This document shows positions 36,001-49,559 of a stretch of DNA of 64,000 nt, one piece after another (the stretch's first letter is position 1; every line of letters begins with the position of its first letter). The DNA lies in contig JBAMJV010010166.1 of the NCBI GenBank assembly GCA_037951105.1, positions 124,001 through 188,000 on the forward strand, written 5' to 3'. Position numbers and translations under genes: made by a program. The notes under the pieces were generated by a model. That model was not told the origin of the DNA and did not search any database. It worked only from the letters and a program-made list of their open reading frames with translations. Origin of the DNA: Echinarachnius parma. Taxonomy: Eukaryota > Echinodermata > Echinoidea > Clypeasteroida > Echinarachniidae.

Positions 36001-37312
36001 CAGTTGAAAAGTGTACCACATGAAATTTGCGATATTTGATGTTGCGAGATGGCGGATGAGCGCTACGTCATTGACGTTCTGGTTAAATTTTTCTTCAGAG
36101 ATTCTAAAGTGGTCATCAAATCTTAGAACCAATAATTTTTTTAAACTGCATTGAAACCCTCCGAGTGCTATGGTCAACTTACTTAAGTCACCATACTTGT
36201 AGAATTGGATCTATTGATTTGTTCCTTGAAGTACACAATAGGTTAGTTTCGAGTGAATCGTATAGGCCCATTGACTTCCTTACTTTCTAATATATCCATT
36301 ATATATTTATGGGAGGGGTTGTACTATTTATTCATACTTTCCTAAGGGACTGGGGTCAAATTGATTCTTTCATTTTAATTTGGTTAATTCTTGCTTCAGA
36401 CATTGATGAAGTTGTACATGTATGGAAATTAGACTTTTGCTCATCTCTACTTCCTTTAGGCAAATGGATGTGGAATTGGGACCCATTTAAAAATCATCTT
36501 CTGTTGAATGGACCATCTCTTTCATTTGAGGAAATAAATAGAACAATTACCACCCCTCCAATAACTCATCTTCAAGTAAAGGCAATTGCCTTTTTTCATG
36601 CACAAGACCCTTCATTCAATAAACAGAAACACTAATTAGATATTATACATAGTACAATTGCATATTTAGTGTTTTTTAAGAATAAAAATGAATGACGTAT
36701 AACCGTATATGTATGATTATGATGTGTATCCTTGATTATTTTATTTCCCCATTGTAGGTCTAGCTCCAATTTATCACATGTGTGAGGTGGTGTTGGAATG
36801 CATTGTACTGGGTGCCCAGAATAGAAAGGAACTGCATATTTCCTGTTAATACATAGGAACAAAAATTGCCTCTTTCGGCTAGACTGCAAGTTAATGTAAA
36901 GAATATAACAATATTTATTCATCCCTGCTACGGCCGGCAATAAAGACAATTTTCCGGCCACAGTTTTGTTAGTATTAGATAAATTAAAAACTCAACATTG
37001 TGTCAGTAAATTCACTCTAAAAGGAAAACAACCAAACGGAAATGGCTCGTCTTGGTATGATTTTTCAATTGTAAAGTCGTTTTGTTCTCTCGATATGGAA
37101 ATTTCGCCGTTCATTTTTTTTCTGGGCCACTTGGGGGTGTTAGTTGGACCTAACTATTATGGGAAGCCATTTGTAGCCTTGGAATAAAACATATATCAAT
37201 TATTTCATGACTCCTTGATAACAACAAATAAACAACTGATTTGATCAAACGTTATACCTTTTCAAACAAACTGTTTCAATAATTTAACAAAGAAACTAGC
37301 GACTTTCCATAA
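36001..37312. other. Intergenic DNA with two unassigned reading frames
   Basis: Plus-strand frames at 36309-36635 (108 codons, rich in Trp/Leu/Ile) and 36966-37187 (73 codons) have no domain I recognise and no clear splice or promoter context. Either could be a fossil of a mobile element or chance. Nothing else is evident here. Confidence 0.3.
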
Positions 37313-37567
37313 TACCATCATTTGCAAAAGTTTAAGACCACCCTTCCAAAATGCAATAACTCAAAGAAAAAACAAAGTTAAACATTTATTTTTCAGACAT
37401 ACTTTTATTTTCAACGCATAACCTTTGTATCACACTTGAACTGCTCTTTGACATTGTGCTACTGACCACTGTAGTAAACATGTTATGTAATCATTCAATG
37501 AGACAAAAGAATGCATTCCAAATTATTGAAATACCCACAGATTCTTAAACTTTTGCAAATGATGGTA
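37313..37567. mobile_element. Tc1/mariner-type MITE with perfect 25-bp TIRs
   Basis: TACCATCATTTGCAAAAGTT at 37313, continuing to 37337, is exactly inverted at 37543-37567. The TTTGCAAAAGTTTAAGACCACC wording resembles Tc1-like termini. 255 bp, non-coding. Confidence 0.85.
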
Positions 37568-37939
37568 GTTTAGGTCCAATTAAAGTTAAGTTCACCTTAG
37601 AATCTTTGTGAAACATCCCCCCGGTATATGAAGGTACACAATGGTTGTATTATGTCGCAGTTACACCTCTCTGTAAAGCATTGCAGTAATTAGGGCTGTG
37701 GAAAGCAATATCTAAAAACCTCAAAAAGCTTAGGAATAGCCATGTCGACACTCCACTACTCTCATTACCATATTAACGAAAGTGTCTCATCAGATGACGG
37801 GACTGATTTTATGTGGCAGAATTGAGAACATGCTGTATGTAATTGCCCCCCAAAACAGCCATGGAATAGCTTTACGTGGCTCTTATGGCAAGGCTTTACT
37901 GGAAAGTGTGACTGGGATATATAAGCCATTGAGTTAACC

Positions 37940-38000
37940 ATAATAAGGCCAGGGGAAGGGGGGGGGGAGGCCATCATGGCCCCCCCCCCCCCCTCCGCGA
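37940..38000. repeat. G-run and C-run pair
   Basis: GGGGAAGGGGGGGGGG and CCCCCCCCCCCCCC about 20 bp apart form a potential hairpin, probably remains of a mobile-repeat end. Confidence 0.4.
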
Positions 38001-38463
38001 TTTTTTGTATTGCTCCGGAACGTGAGGTGACTTTTTTCTTTCGGACCTACCGTTACAAAGTCACATGACCTTTTGTCTATGCATGTCAGCCCAAAAACAA
38101 TTACATATTACAAGAAAATGCACCAAGTCACAATAATCTTTACATTGTAGATTCTTTATTATTCTTACAGAAAATAAAAGGCCAATATAATAAAATATAG
38201 TTCTTACAATTTTAAAAGCAAATGAGACACCTCATTTAGCTGAAGTGTCACGATATAAATGAAAACTCAACATAAAGCGAAAAATTGTTTATAATAACAA
38301 TGTAATCGTTGCTATATATTTCATAAACTGTGCTTCATAGATATTAAACAAGTTCCCAATCAACCTTTATACAAATACATGTACGCATGCAACATGGATC
38401 GCAACGAAGCACAACAAAACATATACACTGTACATGTTCATATAGGTTACATTTATATAGTGC

Positions 38464-38851
38464 TTAAAAGGGACTTAGTAACATTGTCCAAATCCTCAAA
38501 ATAAAGTTTTAATTCTAGCGGTTCCCTCATACCTTGTTGTAGTCGGATTACCAATAAAATCATGGGACAGGTTTCGGTTTTTCAAATTTCCCTTTCGTTA
38601 CAAAGATATGTACGATCGAAGTATTCAGATAAGAAAAACTCCGGTGGAGTTTTTCTTACTGTGTACAAAGTGAGTGCAGTGAGTTAGTGACTATCACTTT
38701 GCATTTTCGCTCATTACTTGGCCATGCAATGTCCATTTGACTTGAAATTTTCACACAATACCCTGTGGACATATGAGATAACAACAATATACATTGCATC
38801 AACCATTCATCACTTTTTGCACATGTCAACAAAGTTACTAGATCCCTTTAA
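38464..38851. mobile_element. TTAA MITE family A, full copy
   Basis: TTAA at both ends; left AAGGGACTTAGTAACATTGT, right inverted AGGGATCTAGTAACTTTGTT. Central hairpin AGAAAAACTCCGGTGGAGTTTTTCT. Nearly colinear with the copy at 24927. Confidence 0.85.
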
Positions 38852-39054
38852 CTAAACAAAAGTTTTTTAGCGCTGTAACTTTCAGCCGTTCTTGTCTGTT
38901 TTTTGAAAAAACAGAGATGTTAAATTTCAATTCCACATGGAGCATACAGGATGATACAGCCAACTAGCTGCCATTACCCCATTAAAGACTGATGGATTTG
39001 GGTATAACATGCATTCTACTTAGATCTTAACCAGAGTATTTTCGGGGCAGTCCT

Positions 39055-39213
39055 GTAGCCCAGTTCATAAAACTGTTGCAATTGTTGTAAGTGTCCAATT
39101 ATTGTAACTACCTTGACAACAGCTGTAATACTCCATGCTGATTGGCTGTTGACCAGTTAGTTACAATAATTAGACACTTACAACAATTACAAGTGTTTTA
39201 TGAAATGGGCTAC
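39055..39213. mobile_element. MITE with TIRs of about 54 bp
   Basis: GTAGCCCAGTTCATAAAACT... at the left is inverted at the right with about five mismatches, leaving a short centre. 159 bp in all. Confidence 0.8.
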
Positions 39214-39216
39214 TGG

Positions 39217-39383
39217 TGGGGGTGTTGCATAAAGAGTTGCGATCAATCCCAAAGTTACGATTGATCCCAAGTGAGAAAATGCGCCTAAATGTGCAAATCT
39301 GATTAGCTCAAGTGCACATAATTCCGACTTGCGATTAATCCAAAATTTGCGATGGATCGCAACTCTTTATGCAATACTCCCCT
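39217..39383. mobile_element. MITE with TTGCATAAAGAGTTGCGATC ends
   Basis: The 24-bp left end is inverted at the right with one mismatch. It abuts the preceding MITE within a few bases and is an unrelated family. Confidence 0.8.
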
Positions 39384-39389
39384 GAATAG

Positions 39390-41400
39390 GGTACAGGTGT
39401 GTGAGACTAGTTCAGTATTTATTGCCTCACCCTACTAGCTACCCATTGCTCCTTGGTGTTCGAGCAGCATATGACACACGCAGTACCCCGGGGTACCGTT
39501 GTACCCCGGTATCCCGCGTTGTGTAGCGCCATATTGTGTCCACTCGAAGTACAACCGTATTGCACTGTGCATGCAGTGCAGCGCGCGATTGTATGCACGC
39601 TATACCCACAGTACAGCCCTAAAAATTAAATAAATGATTAAACAAAATAGCGGATTTGCGTCTGGTACCCCAGGGTACCGTTTATGTCATCATATGTTAA
39701 TAAAATGCCTTGCTGAAGGACACGTGTTCCATGGTTGGGACTTAAAACAACAACTCTCACATTCAAAGAAAAATACAAGAAACCAATACAGCGACACTTA
39801 CACGCCTACATGTATGCAATAATAACGCATATATACAATAGGAAATGTGTCATGATATAAATATAGCTCATTTTATGCCGAACTCACAAAATCAAATGGC
39901 ATCGACAATAATTCCTGTATTCATGAGTCAATGTCATTTTCTAGAGATGTACGTGTACATCTAAACAAACAAGATAAAAAAAGTCCTGCCTACACAATTA
40001 CTACCACAAATAATGCCGTGAATGTTCATGGCTCCAGGCCATTTTCACCTAAAGCACGAGATTGAGTTGGAAATGCCATGATTGTTTGAATTATGTAGAG
40101 TGTATTTATTAATTATTATTTTGTATTTATTTATGTTTTGTTTTGTTTTTTTTGGGGGGGGGGGGGGGGGGGGGCCTAAAACCTACTTGCTTGCCTCTTA
40201 CAATGCCGTGTTGCTCTAGCAAGTGTTGCATTTATTTGATATACTAACTGGAATGCTAACTTATATACATGTACATATGTAACAAATATGAGGAATATAT
40301 ACACTTCTATATATCATTTTTTATGACTCGTACATGCATAGAGCACCTATTGTTTGAACTATGTCCATGAAGGGTAAAAATACAATTATTCATCATATAA
40401 CCACAAAAAGTAATATAATATTTTTACATCTATAATATCATTTGGTATAACGATATATAATATTTTCACATCTATAATATCATTCGCTACGTACGATATA
40501 ACATGGTGGATACTGGGTAGAATTCAGTTGGCTCTCCCAGGAATGATAACAAATTTGTAAAATATGAAAGAAAAACACAGAACATAAACGTTTCAAATGG
40601 TCATCACCCGACATTGTTTTAAACATTACAAAACACAGAATATTTGTACATAATATATTTATTTATATACATTTTGGCTGTGGAAAAAACACAGTAATTT
40701 ACAATTGTATGCAGTAACAGCTTACAAGTTTCCACCGTTTGTTTGTATTTGTTCTGAACAAAATAATAAATGGGCGCTTGGGGTATTTCAGCCCAAAAGC
40801 CCCTGGAAATCTTAAAAGAGCCCTAGTAAATTTGCTTAGAGTTCAATGCAAAATAAATTCCAGAGAGTCTTAACTAAAATGTTTGAAAAGTAGACCCAGA
40901 ATATAAAATTTAACTGATTTAGTCTACATTTATTCATGTGTGGTTTAGGCCCACAAAGTTTTTAAACATGTATGTATTGAATAATAACTTCTAATTTATA
41001 TCTATTTAAAAAAAAAAAAAGTGAAATTAATAAGTCTATAAAATTTTCCTCATTATAACCCATATGTTTCTATATACGGGTAGGCATAGGTACAATATGT
41101 TTCTATGTAAAGTATATGTATTTTATTCCTCTATTGCACAAGAGTTATCAGGCATTAAATACCATCTTTAAAATTTCAAAAAACATTATTGGCAAGTCTT
41201 GGACAAATTAAACCCAAACAAACTTTTTCAAAAAGCATCCCACAATTTTTGAAATGTTTTCATGTCTGCATTTGTACAGGCCTGTATTTGAAATGAATTG
41301 TATTTGAATTACACAATTTGATTAAAATAATAACATTCATATCATAAAGTAGATAGTTTTGCATTAGAGGATGGCGAGAAATTACCAGATAAATAAGCCT
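39390..41400. other. AT-rich intergenic / 3' flank
   Basis: Contains a GGTACCCCGG-rich patch at about 39483-39520, a run of about 20 G at 40155-40173 and paired ATATAATATTTTYACATCTA repeats at 40415-40470. The upper part may be 3' UTR of the death-domain gene; several TTTATT (minus-strand AATAAA) hexamers occur. No coding sequence recognised. Confidence 0.4.
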
Positions 41401-42010
41401 GTCGGGCACTACATTGGACTAGTAAAATGTCAGGAATTTAGAATTAAACTTCCATGTGTGTTTAAACCCGACATATATATACACTTTAATATCCTTCGCA
41501 AATTGCCTGAAAATTTCATAGGTCATTTCAATGTCCAAATATGGTAGCCCTGCTAATTTGTTGAAATAGTCATGTTCTGAACTTCTCCATTCCCCTCGAC
41601 TATGTATCCATTCTTTGGATCTTCCTTTCAACATGCTTGATATTGTGACTTGTTCTGAGGTCAGTCTGGCTAAATTTTTGGAATTTAGAATCAATAATGG
41701 AATTTCTCCAATGACCTGACAACATCCATTCATGATTTCTCCCTTGCGACTTGCTCAAAATTGGCACAAGTCACATCGAGCTTATTCTAAGTCAAGCAAT
41801 TTGTTGGTATAGTTCAGACTTATTTTGACTCCACAATTTTTGTAGAATTTAGTGTCAAAAATTCTATTGCCCTAACAACGTCTGTACATGTGACTGGTAC
41901 GTCCTTGTGACTTGCTTGTAATTATCACAAGAATCATCAGGCTTCCTCTTAATCAACCAGACGAGCAACAAGTCAGGTTAGTTTGACTTCTTAAACTCAA
42001 CAAAATGTTT
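41400..42010 (-). pseudogene. Decayed tandem copies of the death-domain gene's last exon end
   Basis: About 41680-41835 and 41850-41995 repeat the arrangement at 42010-42170: TTAGAATTTAGTGTCAA, TCTCCATTTCCCTGACAACA, GCGACTTGCTTGAAATCACC, CAAGTCACATCAGGCTTGTTCT. The echoes cover the end of the death domain, the stop region and the adjacent 3' UTR, with many substitutions. A weaker copy may begin near 41410. Confidence 0.75.
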
Positions 42011-42022
42011 TAGAATTTAGTG

Positions 42023-45000
42023 TCAATATTGGAATTTCTCCATTTCCCTGACAACATCTAAACGTTGATTCTTTCTTGCGACTTGCTTGAAATCACCGCA
42101 AGTCACATCAGGCTTGTTCTCAATCAAATAGTTGAGCAACTCATTGGTACAGTCTTTTTTTGACTCAAGAAAACGCACCCTGTCGTGCTTCATCCCGTAG
42201 TGATAGGCAAATACCTTCCAGTTATTGCCTGAGGTTGAGTCAGAGTCCAGCTTGAGGATGAGCATTTGGCGACACTTGTACTTCATGTCCTTGATTGGCT
42301 GGTCCGCAGGATTGAGGGAGGCTCCAATTTCCCGTGCTGTCTGACCGAACCCACCAGGGGTTGTATCGGCTCTCTCCCCTTCATTTGCTGGATGAAAACA
42401 CACAAAAGAAAATGGAATACAGTAAAATCTGGCTTAAGAGCGGTCACCCTTCCATAGCAGCTAACCTGCCTTAAGTTGTTACAGTGAAACCTCATTATAA
42501 CAAGCATCTTGGGCCCATTGAATGGACCTCGTTATATCAGATGTCTTGTATCAGGACTTAACAATAATACAATACATAAGACCTGGACCTGTAAAATAAC
42601 CTTGCTATATCAGGTACCTCGTTATAACAGAGCTCATTATAAAGAGGTTTCCCTGTTCCAAAAGTGCAATTTAAATCCCAAAGTGCAATGACATATCCAT
42701 TATGTCACCACCACCACCACCATCTTCTTTATCGTCATCATCATAACCATCACCATCACCACCAACACCACCTACTTCTTCATTATTATTGTTGTCATCA
42801 TCATCATCATCTTAAATTATCATCAACATCATTATTATCATCATCGTCGTCATCACTATCATCATCAATATTTTTCATTATCATCATCAATATTTTTCAT
42901 TTCAATCATCAATGATTAGCATCACACTTAAGTATGACTTACTCTCTTCTCCACACCTCTGGCCGGCTGGGTTGGACATGAACTGGGCTCCAATCTGTCG
43001 ATTTGGAAGATGTTGACCTGGTCCAATGTCTATTGATAGAATTATGACACAATGAATAGCTTTTGATAACAATCTCATCATTATAGAATATTAAAATGCA
43101 TAATAAAATGCATAATTAAATGCAAAATTGCAGGTATCCAGTCAAACAACACCAAAAAGAAGATCATAATCTACCAGCAACGATATACCAAAATATAAAG
43201 ATTAATATATATCCATGTTTTTTATATTCCATATATACTGGGTGTTATATAAAACTTTTTTTATTGTGAATAATAATAATTTAAAAAACCCAAGGCATTA
43301 ATTCAACCCATATTGAGGCAGAAGATAGCTGAAAAGTGTGAATTTTTGTTGGGTGTGGTTGTGTTGCGTACTAATTCGCACTCAATTTCACATAATTAAT
43401 CAATATTTTTAAAAGTAGATTTCAAACTTTGGTCGAAAAAATAACCCTGTACAAAATTGAGAAGCTGTGTTCAAGTCAATAACTACATGGTGTGCACGGT
43501 TATGGTTATTGTCCATTGGTTGCACTTGATCTATTGAAATCCAGTCCATAGCAACTATTCATAAGACAATGCATAACCCCGAGTATCTAGAGCAAGCCTC
43601 TTAAATCCAGGTGGTATATATTGTGATACACACTTCCCTACACAATCACTCACACTCACTTACACACAGTTTCTCAGTTTATACAAAGGTTTTTTTTACC
43701 AAATTTTTCAATCTTTTGAAAATATTGATTATTTGCATGAAAACCATACCCAACAAAAATGTACCCCTTCAGCTTTCTTTTGATTCAATAAATATAATGA
43801 TAATCCATGCAATACTTTTAGTATACTTTTACTTAACTTATTCCAAAATTAAAATTGCCAAGAGTTAGCAGCAAGCATATCCATACACTCCTCATAAAAT
43901 TGAACATGATATCTAGTCAAATCTTTATAGAGAGGTTAGATACGTGGTCATTATAAACAAAAAGACATTCAAATATATATAGCCAGTTTGCAAAAGTTTG
44001 AATGTATCAAATTGTATAACATCTAGTTTATACAGATATGGGCACACACCTACATGTACATGCTCATATACCACAAACACACACCCACACCAAAGAAGGG
44101 TTTTTAATACAAAAAACAATTTCTAGTACCTCTGTAATCTTGTTGTTTGAAGGCATCCTGACTTGGCTGGTAGCTGGGATATGCGCCTCCACCGTCCGCT
44201 GTGCACTGGACAATCGGTGCAGCACCTTCTGCACCTCCTGCAAGGGCAGATGCTAGACCCGAAACGTTGAAATTGTTTGATGATTGCCCTGGAAGGGATA
44301 ACGGTTGTCCTGGAAATGATGGTGGTTGTCCTGGGAGTGATGAGGGCCCAGAAGCAGGGACATTGTTGGACGAGGAGGGGTAGAAGGGCAGGCTTGATGG
44401 GCCACCTGAAACCGCATTGTTGGACATTGAGGAGTAAGGATGTTGACCACGTGGCGGAACTTCAGAGAGGTTGTTGACCAGAGACATGCTAGGAAGAGAC
44501 CCAAAGCCCCTTTGAAGTACCGGGCGATCAGATGTGGATGAGGTGCCCCCAGCATCGCCTCTCCTGGGATACTTGCTGGCATAGGGTCTCTGGACCTCCT
44601 CTAGGGAATGAAGGTTACCATTCATGTTTGAGTGTGGTTGAAAGTAAGCTTCTCTGCGAACAGCCTCATTTGGAAATGAAGAACCACTGTTTTCCATCTC
44701 AGTTGAGGGGAAGTCATTGGGGGCCCATTTATTTGTGGGAAGTTGTGAGGATGGTGCTTCAGAGAACTGGACCTGGCTGCTTCCAGGTGACATTGAATAG
44801 GCCGTCATCGTGGATGGCAAATACTGTGGGCTGTTCTCACTGGTCATATCCGAGACAGGAAACCCTCTAGGATTGAAGGGGGGCTCCACGATCATATCTC
44901 TTGAAGGCAGTACTGGTTCCTGAGAGCCAAAGTTTCCAGAGGGGATAGATGTGAGTGGCATAGAATGCTCTCCATCTGCCAGATACCTGTCCCTGTTGGT

Positions 45001-48000
45001 GGAGGATCCAGCAGAGGACGCCTGAATCTGAGAAGTCGCAACACTTGAGGAAGAATTAGCACCATCCAGACTCGCCCTCTGGACAGGATTGTTGTTTCCG
45101 GAGCTATCCGGGGGACTGTAGCTCCCATTGGTGTGATTCGCGATACCATTTTTCATCATGGCTTCTTGGCGCTCGGTAGCTATGACATGCCTGGAAGGTA
45201 AATTATTGAAAGAATTCCCGCTATTGGCCACATATTTCCAGTTCTGGCCTTCCAGGTTGGAATCGTCAGTGGGCTGGGCCTGCTGCATTATTCCGTTGTT
45301 CCCTTGTCCAAGTCTCCCTGGTCCCGCCACGTTCCCATTGGAGGCATACCCGGCAGAGCTCATACTGAGAGAGCCAGCGGGAAAGACCACCCTCCCGCCT
45401 TGTAGATTCTGGTTGCTTGGGTTGCCGACCAGTCCCAACATTGCCCCCGTTGGGAGATGTGGCTGTGCCGCAAGAGGTGGGGGCTGCTGCACCAACAGTC
45501 TTGGGCGCTGGCACTCTCCAGATGCCAAGGCTTCTGGTTCACTGACCTCAGAGAGCTGACGATCTGCAGAGCTCGGTGGTCGAGCTTCTTGGTTACCCTC
45601 AGGTTGTGAAGGCATATCATCCATGCTGCCTTGGTATTGCCTCTTGGGAGTCCTCCTTGCTTGACCTACACAGGAATGTAAATTGTGAAGGAAAAAATTA
45701 ATCAACGACTTGAGCATATACACATTTTTTATCTTAAAGGGATCTAGTAACTTTGTTGACATGTGCAAAAAGTGATGAATGGTTGATGCAATGTATATTG
45801 TTGTTATCTCATAGGTCCACAGGGTAATATGTGAAAATTTCAAGTCAAATGGACATTGCATGGCCAAGTAATGAGCGAAAATGCAAAGTGATATTCGGGT
45901 GATATTCACTAACTCAGTGCACTCACTTTGTACACGATAAGAAAAAACTCTCCCGGAGTTTTTCTTATCTGAATACTACGATCGTACATATCTTTGTAAC
46001 GAAAGGGAAATTTGAAAAACCGAAACCTGTCCCATGATTTTATTGTTAATACAAATACAACAAGGTATGAGAGAACCGCTAGAATTACAATTTTATATTG
46101 AGGATTTGGACAATGTTACTAAGTCCCTTTAAGAGACATGTTTGAAATTATAAGCCTCAAATTCACATTTGAAAATTCAAAATTGCTTCTAGCATGATTC
46201 ATCAGGCCTTTTAAAATTTTTAATATTCTGAATAATAACAATTTATATTAGTAATAATGATTATAACAATTATATTCATAACAAATTAAATACAGCCTGA
46301 TTGAATTACTCACTCAGTACATCCAAAATTCTTGGGGTGAGATTTTCAACAACAACTCCTCCATCTTCCATGTCTAACTGCAGGAAGGCCATCCCAGTCA
46401 GTTTGGTGTAGTGTCTCTTCACCTCGTATTCGCTGACCCCCAAGCATACATGTACCAGCCTGCAGGAGTCCGACGTTGAAACAAGATCTAGAAGACGCAT
46501 TTAGGACAGAGACACTGTGTATTATTACTAAATACATGTTATTTTTCAATAAATCACATACAACTGAAACACACAGGCAATAGGAGCTGCACCCCCCTCC
46601 CCCCCCCCCCCCAAGAGTTTTGAAAATGGGCATTTTCTGGCAAAAACCACCTAAAATTCTGGCAAAAACATATTATATTCAGGCAGACTCATGTCATATT
46701 CATGCAAACATCTTGCCATCTTTTGGAAAATTTGTATCTTTTTTCAAGCAGCTAAATGATGAGAACTCTTCTTTTTTATGCTTGTCAGCTGAAAAACGTG
46801 AAGGATCATATTCAGGCAAAAGACCTAAGCACCCCCCCCCCCCCCCCCAAGCGAAAAACGTGCCTGTACGCCCATGTCCAAACCTAAACTAAATGGAGGA
46901 AATTTGTTTGAGCAATGTACAATACTGTTTTCAGCTCTGTAAGTCAGTTATAACGTAAGTCAATATCAATTGAGATATTAAACCTGTTTGAGTAATGTAT
47001 GATATAAAGCAAAATATCAAATAATAAGAGTTAATTAGCTATAAACTGAAAAAAACAAATGAAAAACAAATATAAGAAAACTCACCTTCAAATCGTTGAC
47101 TGAGTTGGGATTCTCTCATATGCCTGAAGAACTTTTCGCACCACACAATGACACAGAGGCCACTGAGTCCATCTGATGTCAGAAATTCTCCGATTTCTGC
47201 GAGGACATTCTCAGGAATCTTTAACTCTTTATAAGAGAGAAAAAAAGGACCAAAAAATAACAACAGATTTAGTTACCATTCCCTTTGAGATTCTGAAATT
47301 CCCCAAGATTTCGTACATCAGGTTTCCGTAGGCAAGGGGTTAAAGGTTTAGAGGGATCCAACCCCCCAAAAATAACTTTCTAACAAATCAATTAGAATTG
47401 TTTAAGTAGTTAATTCCACTTACAATAAAACAAATAATAATAGGCATCCAGAAAAATGTTATCAGAATTTGAAAAATGTATCATCTAAACAAATTATGTG
47501 TTCATGGTTCTGCAGAAGAAGACTAGTGTAGTTTCTAGGAACCGGCTCCAAACATACACATGTAAAGAATAGATGCACATGTGAACGTTTGGGGCTTACG
47601 GAATTTAAGGGCATATTAAAGCCAATTGACAGTACTGGGAAACGCCCCACCCACAAAAAATTTAAAAATACGCTTTTTTCACCAACCATGTGAAAGAATA
47701 TATCATAACTTATCTGTTAATGTGAAGATATGGACACAAACTGCATTGAAATTTAATATTTGAGCAATAAAAATAGAATTAAACCTCCTGTTCGCGGCTG
47801 AGTGCAATGAATGCCTATGGTAAATCTTCGGACACGAATATTAGCATATAGCTACACCGGCGTAACAAGCCGAACTGGTGGTCAATTTAGGTCCAATGTC
47901 GGCGGCATGAATAAACATTTCAACTGATATTTCTAAATTTAACATTCTCATCATGCATAGTTCCACCTCTATTTTGATCATATTGTTCCACCCTCATTTG

Positions 48001-49528
48001 TCTCTCCACCTTCCCTCTGATTACCTACCCATTTAGGCTTCCTTTTGTTCACTATCTCTTTTTCACTCCCTGTCCCATTCATTTGTCTATGTTGCTTCCC
48101 TACACATCATCACCTACTGGGTCCTCATCCTTTCCACTCTCTCCTTTGAACTTGCCTATCCTATTCATCCGATCCTGCTACACACTTCACTTCACTTTCT
48201 TTGTTCTAATCCTCTCCTCCCATCCCCTACACTCATAATCCCCTCTATTGTTCCTCCCCTCTCTGTGCCCCAGTGCACTCCCACACCTCATCAACTGTCT
48301 TTTGTTCACATGTCTCTTTCCATTTCTTGATTTATTTCTTTGATCCTCCCTACCTCTATTCTTCTCTAAGCCTTACACTCTCATCACATTTTATTTGACT
48401 GCAGCCACTTAAGGACCCACCCATGCCTGTTTGACCTGATTGGTCAAGCAGTCCTGACACTCACCCACTCACAGTTGCTTTCATTGTTTTGTGTCTCCGC
48501 CTCCTTTCCTCTTTCCAGCCCCCCTTCCATACATGTGTTTATGTTGGTATATATTCTGTGTTTTTTCTGTAGTAACTGTCATTTGTGCCCTGACGAAGAT
48601 TCTGCTAGGATCGAAAGCTAGGCTGTATAAGACTCTCATTTTACCACATTGGCGATTTTGTAGTAGACAAGCAGTTTTCAGCAGTATTTTCCATATTCTA
48701 AATTTAACGATACTAAGGTTCGGATTTTTCCACACAAGCCCTTTGTTATACTATTTCAACAATACTAATCAATTAGTTTGGCCAATAAATTTATCTTCGG
48801 TAATAAAACAAACATTTGGCTCTAAGTTCGGGTGATTAATTGCATTGAACATGAATACTAATATAAAGGCCTCCCGGTGCCCCTGGCTTGAAAAATCTTA
48901 GCTACGCAACTGGATATGAGGAAGATTTTGACCTACCAGCCCCTCTGTTGTAGAGTTTGTATCTGCTGCTCTCTTCAAGCATGAAGCCATTCTCCAGTTC
49001 CTTTCCAATTTCCCTGACAGTCGTCTTAGCACCACCGTGAACTATCCGTACTGTTGTCAAGGCAAAAATTAAACATGAAACATGAAATCAAATTCTTGCT
49101 TAACAGTGTTGTATGGGTACTACATAGCATATTACTAGCAGTGTATGGGTACATAACTAATTATTCCATATTCTAACTTTTTACTGTGATGTTAAAGACA
49201 CCATACTTTGGGTAACAATTATGGCAAAAGAAATCCTTTTTATACATACAAAATGTTTAAAGCGACCCATCAACTTTAACAGATTTTCCAAAATGATATT
49301 TGAGACTTCAATCATATATGCCAATATCTTTGTAAGATTCTTCTAAATGATGCATCCTAGTCATAGTTTCATAAGAAAAGAAAACTGTAATATCTAGTTC
49401 AAAAAATAGAAAATTTATATCAGATAAATCCCCTACTGTCTACCGTAAAACTCCGTGTATAAGGCGCACTTTTTTTCCATCAGAAAAATTTCAAAGTCGG
49501 GGGTGCGCCTTATACACAGGTACAGCAA

Positions 49529-49559
<31 letters not shown>

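Noticed and set aside
41419-41733. A separate 104-codon gene downstream of the death-domain gene
   Set aside because: It overlaps decayed copies of that gene's last exon and 3' UTR and has no recognisable domain.
44104-45909. A single 601-codon minus-strand reading frame as a complete gene
   Set aside because: It is one large exon (44130-45665) plus open intron sequence at both ends. The upstream part is MITE sequence, and splice sites with matching phase occur at both boundaries.
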